Shown: one piece after another, positions 54,224 through 64,000 of the stretch
How positions within the stretch are numbered: position 1 is the stretch's first letter
How the letters are laid out: each line of letters begins with the position of its first letter
Source of the DNA: Gremmenia infestans
Lineage: Eukaryota; Ascomycota; Leotiomycetes; Helotiales; Hamatocanthoscyphaceae
Length of the DNA stretch: 64,000 nucleotides
Reading direction: 5' to 3'
Assembly: GCA_032629725.1 (NCBI GenBank)
Contig: JAFEVB010000001.1
Coordinates: 1,426,001-1,490,000, forward strand
The notes under the pieces: generated by a model
What the model was told of the DNA's origin: nothing
Databases searched by the model: none
What the model saw: only the letters and a program-made list of their open reading frames with translations
Program-made: the position numbers and the translations under genes

Positions 54224-55780
54224 ATGCAGGACCAAGAACGCGAAGAGCTGACTGAGAAGTCAAGTTCTCTGAGGACAGATCTGAAAGTATGGGAAAAGAA
54301 CTTCGCAGCGGCAAACAATGGCCAGAAGGCTTCACGCGACGACATCAAGAAGCATCCTGATATTGGTGTGATACATACTATTTGAACCTTCTAAGGCCTT
54401 GAGCTAACACTTTGTGTAGCTGCAAAATACAAAGAGTATAACAAATCTCGAGATATCCTTTCCGGGAAACTCCCCGTACCCCCAAAAGAAAGCAAACGTC
54501 AAACGCCCCAAAAACGGAAGCATCAAGGAGGTCATGCAGAAGGGACGAAACGACGACAAGTAATCGAGACACCTTCGAGAGGGGCTGCTCAGCCATGGGA
54601 GTTGGATCCTTACGACTCACCATCTGTTGTTCGAAATTTATTTACACCCTCGAAGAAGACTGTCATTGGACCTACACCACAAAAGGATGGCCAAGTCCTT
54701 GGATTATTCGACCTTCTCCAAGAAGACGGCACTCCCTCAAAAGCAAAAGCAGATAATGCCACGCTCCAAGGATCTATACAAGCCACACCTCGCAAATCCA
54801 GACTAGACGACGCTCTAAAACTCACCCAAACCCCCTCATCAACAACTCGCTCCATTCTCCACCCCTTCGCCACTCCCCTCAAGAACCGCACTCTCAACAG
54901 CCAAGGCGGCCACACCCCCTCCTCAACATCCAAACTCCACTTCTCCACCCCCTCCTTCCTGCGCCGCGACACCCACAGGAACGCTCTCCCACCCATAAAC
55001 GAAAACGCAGACCTATCCCCCCAAATGGCCCGCGTCCCACGAAAACCCCTCGTCCGCGGTCTAAGCAGCATGCTCGCCGGACTCCGCAAGATGGAAGAAG
55101 AAGCCGCGGACGAGGATCTAGACGCTTTGCATGACATGGAAAATGAAGCCCCAGGAACCGGAACTGGAAATAGTAGCAAAGCGCCTCCCAAAGCAGCAGC
55201 ACCAGCATCGGAATTCCCAAAAGACATAGTAGTAGAAGACAGCCAACCGCGCCTCCCACTAGGTGGCTTCGACAACGAAGCAATGTTCGACAGCTCCGCC
55301 TCGGAAGGCCACGGCCGAGACGGCCAACCCTTAAAAGTCTACAAGAAAAAAGGGCAGAAACGCACTACACGCCGCGTGAAAATGAAGCCCGTACGCTCTA
55401 AAACCTCCCTTCAACCAGCCGCACCCATCGACGAAGACAGCGAGGACGAGTTAACCCAAGACGCTGTGCCCGAGACGCAGGCAGAGGCAGTAGATGCGTC
55501 TCAGGCCGTGGAGAGAGAGGAAGAGGAAGCAGGAGATTTTGCGGAGGCGCGGAACTTCGATTCGGATTCTCAGAGCGAGTATACGGCTTCTGAGGGCGGG
55601 ACGAGGTATAAGAGACCGGATCAGCAGAAGAGGAAGGTTATGGGGAGGGATGGGAAGATTAGGAGAGGGGCGAGTAAAGTTACTGCGTTGGCGAACCAGA
55701 ATTTTAAGAGGTTGAAGTTGAGGAACGCGGGGGCAAAGGGGGGTCCCGGGATTGGGAGTCGGTTTAGGAGAAGGAAATAA
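54224..55780 (+). CDS. sld2: DNA replication regulator Sld2 (Drc1)
   Basis: Sld2 is an S-phase CDK target that, once phosphorylated, binds Dpb11/Cut5 to load Cdc45-GINS at origins. Exons 54224-54365 and 54420-55780 give 500 residues. The N-terminal signature is complete: ELTEKSSSLRTDLKVWEKNF, then GQKASRDDIKKHPDI joined across the intron to AAKYKEYNKSRDILSGKL. A basic region with several S/T-P sites follows (TPQKRKHQ, FTPSKKTVIGPTPQKDG, TPRKSRL, STPSFLRRD), consistent with CDK control. Acidic patches (IDEDSEDELTQDAVPE, EREEEEAGDFAE) precede a basic C-terminus ending GSRFRRRK. The ACGCGT element in the shared upstream region suggests G1/S transcription, by analogy. Confidence 0.9.
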
Positions 55781-56240
55781 TGAGTTTATGAAATTATGTT
55801 ATAGCATAGAGTTAACAAAATAGCATTTACACGTAGTGCAGAGCAGAAATACTGAATTTATGATGATGGCCTTGTGTATTTTTTATCCTCTCTCGTGAGC
55901 TACATACAGATACGAGGAGAATCCTTTTCCGCCCATCCGTTAATTCATTACCATACACATCACCTCATCACATCACCCTCCTTCCCTCCCTATTCACTAC
56001 CAGAAAAAACAAGCAAAATCCAAATTCAAATCCCAAATTCTGGTAAACTCCGTCCCAAATGCTGTTGTCGTTTCGTTCCCCTTGTATACACAAAATCGAT
56101 GGAGAATCGATTTCCAAATTCTCGCTCGTCGTTGTTAAATTTCATTCATGCTCGCTGGCTGAAAAGGTATCATTCAAATTGCTCCTCCATCTCAATCCAG
56201 TTCAATCCAATCAAAACTTTTGGATTTCGTGGGCGTATGA
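55781..56240. other. Convergent gene-free interval, SLD2 / FIG1
   Basis: This is AT-rich 3' sequence shared by two genes. No coding or repeat signal was seen. Confidence 0.4.
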
Positions 56241-57219
56241 TCACGAGAATGTCTCGGCTAGGACTCTGATACTTAATATCATAACCAGCAGTCCAATCGT
56301 AACAATAATCAGCAAGGCGAACCCGAACCAACCCAGCACCATTGCCGTGGTGCCTACTCCACTCTTCACACTCCCGTTGCCCATATCTTGCGCAATGATG
56401 GATGCAGCGACGGAAGCTGTATGCTGCCATAATACTGAGACGAGTATGAAGATGGAGCCGATGAAGATGATGGCGAGGGCAATTTGCGAGACTGGGCGTG
56501 AGGGGAAGGGCTTGACTTCTCGATCGCTGCCGCTGGCATCCTCTTCTTCGTGCCAGCCGGGGAAGGTGGCGAGGAGGAGGAGGCAGATGAATGCGAATAT
56601 GATTGCGATGATACTGTTTTGATATGTTAGTGAATGATAAAAACAAAGTGGTCTTAGAGGATATATACATTAAGTATGGGAACACAATCATGTCCTTGAA
56701 CTGACTGGCAAGCCAGATCAGATTCAATGGGTCATCCGCAAGAGAGACTTCGTTCGCCAGCGCCGTGGCATTGTTGCTGCAGAGCCATGATCCTCCGTCT
56801 GGGTTGATGCAGATGCCGAAGTATCCGACTCTTGCTGCAAGTCTTGCATTTCCAACCACGTTTGCTATGGCATTGTGTACGTTGAAGTCCGTTTGTGCTG
56901 TCGAGGGTACGGGTGTGTAGGGGTGGTAATAGAGCGAGATTAAAAAGATGCCGGGTATGAGTGGTGATGACGACGAACATCCTGCTAATAACAGCGCTGG
57001 GTGAGACATTTAGCATGTGTTTGGGAATGTTCCAGCGAAGGATTTTTGCTTACAGAGTAATATTATTGCAATTGCGATCAGTATCATGAGTACATGGTGG
57101 TATCCCAGGAACGGTATCAATCCTGTGGGTGTCGTGTGTTAGTTAGACATTCTTTACCCAGATTTCTCTCTCGCTGGTGTAAACATACTCATCCACCCTA
57201 CTTGAAATCTTTGTGCCAT
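56241..57219 (-). CDS. fig1: Fig1-family membrane protein (calcium influx / membrane fusion)
   Basis: Fig1 is a component of the low-affinity calcium uptake system and has roles in mating and hyphal or cell fusion. Exons 57219-57189, 57122-57054, 56996-56669 and 56613-56241 give 266 residues. Exon 1 is 31 bases, and all joins keep frame with good gtatgt, gtaagc and gtatat donors. The protein has an N-terminal helix (MILIAIAIILLSLLLAGCSS), an extracellular loop with the family hallmark GYFGICINPDGGSWLCSNN, then the NLIWLASQFKDMIVFPYLI segment, and three further helices. The predicted topology is four helices, as for claudin-like Fig1. The cysteine pair in the hallmark is intact. Confidence 0.88.
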
Positions 57220-58664
57220 GGCGTCTCTATATGATATGAAACCTCAAATCGTTATCGAGTCTGCCACTCCCGTCCTCCGTGAATCGGAGTGACTGAGGAG
57301 TCGCAGCCGTGGAATGCAGCAAAGCTGGGGATTCTGCAAAGGGTGTGAGGCTTGGAAGGAATGTAGATGGCTGATATCGAAGAATGTAATCGAGAGTCGG
57401 TATTTATTCCGTGCAATTTACAGTCGTGGTAAGGGTGGTAGATGAGGTTGTATGGGGAACGGCTTTGAGAGAAATGTTAGAGAAGCTCAACGTGCAATAT
57501 ATGGATAGATGGGGAAAGCGTAGCAGATTGAAGATTGATGTAGGTTCCAACTCAGCTCACAAGCGTTCTTCCAGGTAATATTCATACGTTAGAGGCAAAA
57601 ATTGGAGGAGGTTGGTTTTGTTCCAGCCTCTCTCATTTTGCGGGATCGCCACGATGTGTTTACACTGGGCAGCGACGACGGCATAGCAACCACGCTTGTA
57701 GGGGCTTAAGCGAAACTACCCCCTTCAAACTGCAGCCGCGGGCTTACCAAATCTTGGATGAAGCTTATGCCCAGTCCCTTCTGGAATGCCATCTTTCCAT
57801 CATCTGAACTCTTTCGGAATAGGGTCTGTGGCATTAACACTTGCTTGTATGCTTCAAGAAGCCTTCTTTTGTTGCTTGCTAAGTATTTGTTCTCATTGCT
57901 TTCTCGTCGCAAACCAAATCAAACCCAACCCCTCATTTTGGGTAGATACGTAGGGTCCTTCGCAGAATCGCAACTGACCGTCCGTCTGACGACACCCTGG
58001 GTGGCATGGGCATTCTGCGAACAATGCAGGAACAACGCAGACTTCGCTGGGAGTTCCTTGAAAAATAGCGCGGTCCTGGGTAAAGTGTCAAGTTGTCAAG
58101 GAAACGCTCGATAAGAACACCGTACTGTACAGTACATGTCGAAACAAAACACGGTGCAAAAGACTTAATCTTGATCTTTAGTTCTAGGCGGGTGGAGCCG
58201 TTCATTTGATTGCACCGGTGGGGTCAGTGATAGAACCGAGAGAGAGCCAACCTCTGTTTTTCACCCTTTCCTGTCTTCCAGCTTGCTTTGGTACTTCGTA
58301 CAGTATACCTTTGCGCAATCTTTTTACGACCCGCAGCAGTTTCGGCTGTATCTTTGTCTTCTTCGCAACTTAATATCGAAATGTAGTTCATTCGACACAT
58401 TAGGCTTTAATTGACCCTCTGGCGGGAAGCACAATCCTCTTGTTCCCTCCGCAGGCCACCTACTCAAATTATTGCTGTCTCAATTTCGACTCTATTGGCA
58501 AATTCGTCTTTTCAATTAATGCGGACCATAATGTAGATGTATCTAGGACGCCAGACAAGATGGATGACTTTAGAAGCCGGCTGTAATGTTTTGCTCCATT
58601 GCTTTTGACACGCTGGATGCTCATCGTGCAATCTGTTTACCACTCTGAACACACATCTTCCACC
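57220..58664. other. 1.4-kb gene-free interval
   Basis: It contains the FIG1 promoter and the 3' end of the GH93 gene. A GTACTGTACAGTAC run lies at about 58122-58135. A weak minus-strand frame at 57912-57706 (NKRRLLEAYKQVLMPQ) has a protein-like look, but no start or convincing splice was found. Confidence 0.45.
58122..58135. repeat. GTACA-type short repeat
   Basis: GTACTGTACAGTAC is a near-palindromic copy of the motif seen elsewhere in this window. Confidence 0.6.
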
Positions 58665-59813
58665 TCAACTAGCACTCAGCAAACTCTTCTGCAAATCTAT
58701 TACACTAGCCGAAATCCTATTCGTCGTACTCGGCGGCAAAATTCCACCCCCCATAATCAACAAATGATTTGGATTCCCCCGAAACACCCTCAAATGCCTC
58801 GTATACGACACACCCTCCGGCGTCCCTACCGTCTTCCACGCACCCGCATCGCCCAATGCCTGATTAACAAATACCTTGGTAAGACTTCCCGAACTGACGA
58901 TGATGGTGCCGTACACGCCTCCCACCGGCGACCATGTGATATATGGGGAGCTAGTGGGTTGAGTGCCATCGTTGGAGATGAGAGGGAGGCCGGGTGCGTC
59001 GTCGAAGGTTAGAGGGCTGGAGCTAATGCGGTAGTAGACCGGGAAAGAATATGTCGTACTGCCTGATGCTAGAGGACCACCACCGTATTCGTAGGTCATC
59101 ATATATTTCTTGTTCGGCAGCTGGGTAATTGTCGTCATTCCTGGCCGAGCCGTATATACAGGGTATTTGACGTCGTCCACGAGAGGATCCCAGGTCAGGA
59201 GATCACCCGAGACTTGGTGTACGAGCTTTTGTCCGTAATTGGCATCTCGCTGATCGGAATAGTAGAGAACGATTTTGCCATCGTAGACCATGAGGAATGG
59301 CTCCCAGATTGCCGGAATACCGTTATCCGGGACGGCTGCTCCACCTGATGCTACATGGGAGACGAATTTCCAGGTGCACCCTTTGTCTTCACTTGCGTAG
59401 ACGTCGATTTTGGTGTAATTTAAATCTGTAGGGATCGAATTCCCTGCAAGGAGAACTGTCCCAGCCCTGAATTTGCCAATTGTTATTGGAAGCTCGTATA
59501 AGAAAGGCTGATATCGGAGACCCCAGTTGTTGACTTGATCGGTTACACGGGAGATCTCTTTCCAGGTCTCTCCACCGTCGACGCTTCTGAAGATGGGAAA
59601 ATAGACTAAAGGTGGCTCAGGGCTGTAGTTCTCCCATGTTGCTAGTAAGACGCCGCCTTCAAGCTCAACTGTACGAGCATATAGCACGCGGGGATCGGAA
59701 TAGTTAGATGGAGGCGTGAAGATGGTGATGTTTGAGAATGTGGAGAATGGTAACAACCCTGGGGCTGCGAGGACTACCCCCGAGAAGAGTGAGAGAAGGG
59801 GAAGAAGACGCAT
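58665..59813 (-). CDS. Secreted GH93-like glycoside hydrolase (exo-arabinanase type)
   Basis: The product is predicted to release arabinobiose from alpha-1,5-linked arabinan in plant cell walls. A single exon gives 382 residues starting at the signal peptide MRLLPLLSLFSGVVLAAPG. The frame continues upstream to 59975, but this ATG is the one that opens the signal peptide. A six-bladed sialidase-like fold is indicated by repeated strands: TVELEGGVLLATWENYSPEP, PIFRSVDGGETWKEISRV (an Asp-box-like S-D-G-G-x-T-W motif), VYASEDKGCTWKFVSHV, VWEPF-like IWEPFLMVYDGKIVLYYSDQ and PGMTTITQLPNKKYMMTYEY. These blocks match fungal GH93 enzymes. Several N-glycosylation sequons (NIT, NYS, NYT) are present. 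Catalytic residues were not assigned. It is divergent from the peroxiredoxin gene. Confidence 0.85.
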   Translation of the reverse strand: MRLLPLLSLFSGVVLAAPGLLPFSTFSNITIFTPPSNYSDPRVLYARTVELEGGVLLATWENYSPEPPLVYFPIFRSVDGGETWKEISRVTDQVNNWGLRYQPFLYELPITIGKFRAGTVLLAGNSIPTDLNYTKIDVYASEDKGCTWKFVSHVASGGAAVPDNGIPAIWEPFLMVYDGKIVLYYSDQRDANYGQKLVHQVSGDLLTWDPLVDDVKYPVYTARPGMTTITQLPNKKYMMTYEYGGGPLASGSTTYSFPVYYRISSSPLTFDDAPGLPLISNDGTQPTSSPYITWSPVGGVYGTIIVSSGSLTKVFVNQALGDAGAWKTVGTPEGVSYTRHLRVFRGNPNHLLIMGGGILPPSTTNRISASVIDLQKSLLSAS

Positions 59814-60364
59814 GATAGAAGCACTGATTGTAATTGCAGTACTACTGCGGAACTTCAGGATATCAGGAGACTTTATACTTACCATGCTGTACCGAGGCTC
59901 GTGACATTTGCTGCGCTTTTGAGAAGTTGGTTCAGGACGGAAAAACACCCAGGTACCCCGCAAAACTTCCATCATACATATTCTTAGGAATCAGCCCCAT
60001 TCCCCGCATGTCAAAATGTTGAATATCTTCCGGAGCAGGGCTGCAGTCGGAGTGGAGAAGTTTAGATCAGGCTCATATACGCTCCAATAGGAAGCCTTCA
60101 CTGGAAAGCTTCCCGAAGCCATTCGTAGTAGCTCCAAAACCAGAAAGACGTAATCGTATTCATGTTCTGGTCGGTCTGAAAGTTTCAAAGGCTACATTTG
60201 GTTGGTAACAAGAAACTGTGTGGTTGAAGAGGAGTTGTCGTTGAACAAGGATGAGCTCAGATGTCGAGCTCAGAAGCGAAGCGAGCTGACCAATCCTGCT
60301 CAATTCAACCTGCAACTCAACTCTCCAACCCCATCCATCTTTCGGCACCTGAGTTATCATAACG
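59814..60364. other. Divergent intergenic region, GH93 / peroxiredoxin
   Basis: This interval should hold both promoters. The open frame upstream of the GH93 start is not supported as coding. No known element was recognised. Confidence 0.4.
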
Positions 60365-61185
60365 ATGGCATCCACAACAGCTCTCCGTAGACTAGCCCTC
60401 GGCGCCTCCCGATCATCAAAACAATTCCACAGCTCCGCCCGTGCTTTCATCAAAGTCGGCGACAGACTTCCCAATGTTGATGTTTTGGTAGAGAATTCAC
60501 CCGGCAACAAAGTCAATTTGAGCGAGGAGATTAAGACTGGCAAGTCTTTGATCATCGGAGTTCCAGCTGCTTTCAGTATGTAATTGATTCGTTATTGAGA
60601 GAATCAGTAGTCTTCTATTTGTTTTCCGGTCTTGAGAGAACTTCGGGGTGCTCGGGGACTAAGTAGCTAATCGCGAATAGGCCCTTCATGCTCCAACTCC
60701 CATATTCCTGGCTATATCAACCACAAGAATCTGAAGGATGCTGGCAGTGTTTTCGTCGTGGCTGTTAATGACCCTTTTGTGTAAGTTGAAAGGACAGCCC
60801 TGCAAAGACTAATGCTAATTTGCTGGTAGAACCAAGGCATGGGCTGAGTCTCTTGATCCGAAGGGTAGCTCTGGTGTAAGTTTTCTAGATTTGTCCTTAG
60901 TGCAGCTTTTGTTGAGAAATATCCCTCACACTTTCCATAGATTCGCTTCCTTGGAGATCCAACTGCCAAGTTTACGGAAGCTATCGACTTGGCATTCGAT
61001 GGTACTGCTATCTTTGGTGGCCCAAGAAGCAAGCGTTATGCTCTTGTTCTTAAAGATGGAAAGGTCAAGTCAATTCATGAAGAGCCAGACAACACCGGTC
61101 TTGACGGTATGCTCTCACCCCCCTCATGCTCTGAATGATATACTAACACGCCTTAGTCTCCGCTGCCGAGAAGGTCCTGGGATAA
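60365..61185 (+). CDS. Type 5 peroxiredoxin, probably mitochondrial
   Basis: This is a thiol peroxidase that reduces H2O2 and alkyl peroxides. Five exons (60365-60575, 60681-60780, 60830-60875, 60941-61106 and 61157-61185) give 183 residues. The N-terminus (MASTTALRRLALGASRSSKQ) is a typical cleavable mitochondrial presequence. The peroxidatic cysteine lies in VPAAFSPSCSNSHIPGY, restored by splicing across intron 1. A second thiol is not obvious, which fits a one-cysteine or atypical two-cysteine Prx5. The NDPFVTKAW block and the FLGDPTAKFTEAIDLAF and RSKRYALVLKDGKVKSIHEE blocks are diagnostic. Four introns in a short gene is high for this window. Confidence 0.93.
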
Positions 61186-61962
61186 ATAGTGATGGATGAA
61201 GGACATGGAGGTATGTGCTTACAGAGATGACCAGCAAACTACTTTGGCCGGCTCTTGTTGGTAGCAACCATAACACTGTAATACCTATTCATTCCCATCT
61301 AGATTGGTGGGCAGCCACCTGTTGAGTGTACAATACCGAAGTAGTAAAAGCCACATGATCTTTACACGTGACCTCGTCCCTTTTTCACACAGCTATCCTT
61401 CCCCTTTTCCTAATTCAACATGAATAATCGTGAGCAGCTCACCACGTTTGCCTAGTTTATGAGTAATATAGGTCATAAACTCATATCCCGGTATTTTGTT
61501 GATCACGAGTGTTGCCTTATCGTACCGCGATTAGCACAGCTCGGCTGACTGAGCGGAACATCCCCATTATCCAGGAGTGCAACTCTAATCAACCTCGAAC
61601 TTGAACGCAGTCATTCTTCCAACGCCCCAAGAACTGACTCGCTCTTTACATTTCAACCACCTCCTACTTTGACCTCGCTGACTCACCTCTCTCTTGGCCT
61701 CCACTAAGTCATTTTTCTTCCGAAGTGGTGGTCACCAAAATCCGCAGCCTTGCTATTTGTTTGTGCAGGAATCTCGTCTCTTTCTGACGAGTTCAAGCAC
61801 CCCAACACAATCGACACCATTCCTCCTCAATCAAAAAAGCGGAAGGCGGCTGAGGCGATAGTAGCCTCTGATAATCTCTCCGCCCAAAGGTCAAGCAAGA
61901 GGATCGCCTCAGCAGCAGCAGACAAGGAAGGACCCCCCACGCCACTTACCACCACCAGCCCG
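61186..61962. other. Interval upstream of the Ariadne gene
   Basis: An open frame continuous with the Ariadne reading frame runs from about 61750 to 61962 without an ATG and encodes a basic stretch (PPQSKKRKAAEAIV). The site tgctatttgtttgtgcag at 61751-61768 looks like a splice acceptor, so this may be part of a 5' exon. The rest of the interval shows no other gene. Confidence 0.4.
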
Positions 61963-63615
61963 ATGGATTCCGACGACGACTTCATGTCTGGCATGTCTAG
62001 CGACGACGACATGCTGCAGGAGAGTGATAACGACGATGGCTCCGCAGATGGTATGTTTATTTCCACGGCATCTATCTCATCTCCCTTGGTCCCCCTCATG
62101 ATACGGTTTGCTGACATACTTTGTGATCCAACAGACTTCGGATTCGACGAACCTGAACCAGATCTAGGCTACTCGCAGAAAGGTGCTGTCGAAAAGCAAG
62201 AGAAGAGGAAATTCGATATCACTTTCAAGGTCTACCACCCCGAGGACATTCAAGCCCAGCAGGATGACCTCATTGATGAGGTCAATATGATCCTCGACAT
62301 CCGGAAGGAGGATGCAGCTATTCTATTACGGCACTTTCGATGGAACAAAGAACGATTAATCGAGGACTACATGGACCGGCCAAAGAAGGTACTCGAGGAC
62401 GCTGGGTTGGGACCAAGTACGACGGGGCCACCAAAGCTGGAGGTTATCCCTGGTTTCATGTGTGACATCTGTTGTGAGGATGAGAAGGGGCTTCAGTCAT
62501 TCGCCATGAAATGTGGACACCGGTACTGCATCAACTGTTATAACCATTACCTCGGTCAAAAGATCAAGGAGGAAGGGGAGGCCGCTCGTATTCAGTGCCC
62601 CGCAGATGGCTGCAAACGCATCATGGATGCGAAGTCTTTGGACCTCCTGGTTGGGGCTGATCTACAAACACGATACCACGAATTACTTACAAGAACATAC
62701 GTTGAGGATAAAGACCAGATGAAATGGTGCCCAGCTCCAGATTGCACGAATGCTATAGAGTGCGGAATCAAGAAGAAGGATCTTCTCCGGGTTGTACCAA
62801 CAGTTGCCTGTGATTGCAAGCACCGCTTCTGTTTTGGATGCATTCTGGCAGACCATCAGCCTGCTCCCTGCGAACTAGTCAAGATGTGGCTTAAAAAGTG
62901 TGCAGACGACTCGGAAACCGCGAACTGGATTTCCGCAAATACGAAAGAGTGTCCGAGGTGTAATTCTACGATCGAAAAGAACGGAGGCTGCAACCATATG
63001 ACTTGCAGAAAATGCAAGCATGAGTTTTGTTGGATGTGTATGGGACTCTGGTCTGAGCATGGAACAAGTTGGTACAACTGCAATAGGTTCGAGGAAAAGA
63101 GTGGTTCGGATGCCCGCGATGCACAAGCTAAGAGCCGTGTCTCGTTGGAGCGGTACCTCCATTACTACAATCGATATGCCAATCACGAACAATCTGCGAA
63201 GCTGGACAAGGATATCTACCATAAAACAGAAAAGAAGATGATCCAGCTACAGTCAGCCTCTGGAATGTCTTGGATCGAAGTGCAATATCTCAACTCAGCC
63301 TCCCAAGCCCTGCAGACCTGCCGCCAAACCCTCAAGTGGACCTACGCATTCGCCTACTACCTTGGAAAGGTCAACCTGACTGCAATGTTCGAGGACAACC
63401 AAAAGGATCTCGAGATGGCCGTCGAGGCATTATCCGAAATGTTCGAAAAGCCAGTGCAGGAGCTCGCCGATTCTAAGCTAAAGGTCGAGATCATGGACAA
63501 GACATCATACTGCAACAAGCGCCGGGTCATTTTGCTCGCAGATACGGCCGACAATCTTGCAAACGAAGTTTGGACATGGCACCCTAAAGACTTGTTCGAT
63601 TACGTCAAATCTTGA
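61963..63615 (+). CDS. Ariadne-type RBR E3 ubiquitin ligase
   Basis: This is a RING-between-RING ligase that forms a ubiquitin thioester before transfer. Exons 61963-62050 and 62135-63615 give 522 residues. The start MDSDDDFMSGMSSDDDMLQE is the common acidic Ariadne N-terminus, followed by the UBA-like region (DIRKEDAAILLRHFRWNKERLIEDYM). RING1 is CDICCEDEKGLQSFAMKCGH. The IBR domain is in CDCKHRFCFGCILADH. RING2 is CPRCNSTIEKNGGCNHMTC, and its cysteine in GGCNHM (about residue 315) matches the catalytic cysteine of human ARIH1. The C-terminal Ariadne domain follows (LERYLHYYNRYANHEQSAKL and LQTCRQTLKWTYAFAYYL). All zinc ligands expected for the family are visible. Confidence 0.94.
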   Translation: MDSDDDFMSGMSSDDDMLQESDNDDGSADGMFISTASISSPLVPLMIRFADILCDPTDFGFDEPEPDLGYSQKGAVEKQEKRKFDITFKVYHPEDIQAQQDDLIDEVNMILDIRKEDAAILLRHFRWNKERLIEDYMDRPKKVLEDAGLGPSTTGPPKLEVIPGFMCDICCEDEKGLQSFAMKCGHRYCINCYNHYLGQKIKEEGEAARIQCPADGCKRIMDAKSLDLLVGADLQTRYHELLTRTYVEDKDQMKWCPAPDCTNAIECGIKKKDLLRVVPTVACDCKHRFCFGCILADHQPAPCELVKMWLKKCADDSETANWISANTKECPRCNSTIEKNGGCNHMTCRKCKHEFCWMCMGLWSEHGTSWYNCNRFEEKSGSDARDAQAKSRVSLERYLHYYNRYANHEQSAKLDKDIYHKTEKKMIQLQSASGMSWIEVQYLNSASQALQTCRQTLKWTYAFAYYLGKVNLTAMFEDNQKDLEMAVEALSEMFEKPVQELADSKLKVEIMDKTSYCNKRRVILLADTADNLANEVWTWHPKDLFDYVKS

Positions 63616-64000
63616 ACATGGCATGGTTTTGCCGCTCAACGCGCCTTTTACAAAAATCTGCACGAACGTAGTTGGTTGAGAAAACAACAACGCCATGCTT
63701 TCAGCTCTACCACTGAAGCATATCTATTCCACCCATTAAACACACCAATATGTTAGAGTCTATCATATCATATTTCCTCTTCACCACTTGCATTACCCCC
63801 GGCGTTTCTACACGATTTTGATGTTTTCCCTTTTGGCGGATTAGCTCATCCATCCGCCTTTGCTTCTTGGGGGATGGGAATAGGGATGGAACTGGAAATG
63901 GAAATGGGGATATTGGACGGAGCAACGTAGGCGCATTCATCATCTTTCCCCTTTCACGGTCACATGCGTAAATGAGAGACAGGGTAACGATGAATGGTGA
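63616..64000. other. 3' interval and window end
   Basis: This is the 3' region of the Ariadne gene. No partial gene is recognisable before the window ends. Confidence 0.4.

Noticed and set aside
57706..58017. Minus-strand segments with protein-like text (VAILRRTLRIYPK; NKRRLLEAYKQVLMPQ) that might form a small mitochondrial gene.
   Set aside because: The two stretches lie in different frames and only a 47-base intron with no branch site would join them. No family signature was matched.

Overview
The window reads as a gene-dense piece of a filamentous ascomycete nuclear chromosome. Genes carry short introns of roughly 48-290 bp with GT...AG ends and CTAAC-like branch sites. Intergenic gaps are usually 0.3-0.8 kb, and the families present (2EXR, WSC, Fig1, GH93, a fungal STAND N-terminal domain joined to ankyrin repeats) are typical of Pezizomycotina. 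The repeated 2EXR genes suggest Leotiomycetes (Helotiales-like), but that is an inference. I saw no rRNA, convincing tRNA, CRISPR array, transposase or viral gene. All exon joins below were made by hand from splice signals and reading frame.

Layout. 1-7.3 kb: ferric reductase, a VanZ-domain membrane protein and the SAGA subunit SPT7. 8-15 kb: a tandem block of four 2EXR-domain genes, three apparently intact and one frameshifted. 15.4-20 kb: prefoldin subunit 6, VPS4 and NOP56. 20.3-21 kb: a second decayed gene with a 2EXR-like start. 21.8-32.2 kb: vacuolar aspartic protease PEP4, a 934-residue mitochondrial protein of uncertain function, and two unrecognised proteins of 901 and 331 residues. 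32.7-40.1 kb: DNA ligase I divergent from TIP20/RINT1, then a YMC1-like mitochondrial carrier. 40.9-44.1 kb: a fungal-N plus ankyrin protein. 44-53 kb: a gene-poor tract around a WSC-domain cell-wall sensor, with one very small ORF and an RPRRG-repeat ORF. 52.9-63.6 kb: a TOPORS-like RING protein divergent from SLD2, then FIG1, a GH93 glycosidase divergent from a type-5 peroxiredoxin, and an Ariadne RBR ligase.

Most genes are unrelated housekeeping loci in divergent or convergent pairs. There is no biosynthetic cluster. The functional links I can see are the divergent replication pair-mates (ligase I/TIP20, RING/SLD2), the pairing of VPS4 and PEP4 as vacuolar/endosomal genes 4 kb apart, and FIG1 with WSC as cell-surface stress or mating functions. 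The only region with clear lineage-specific turnover is the 2EXR block and the gene-poor tract at 44-53 kb.
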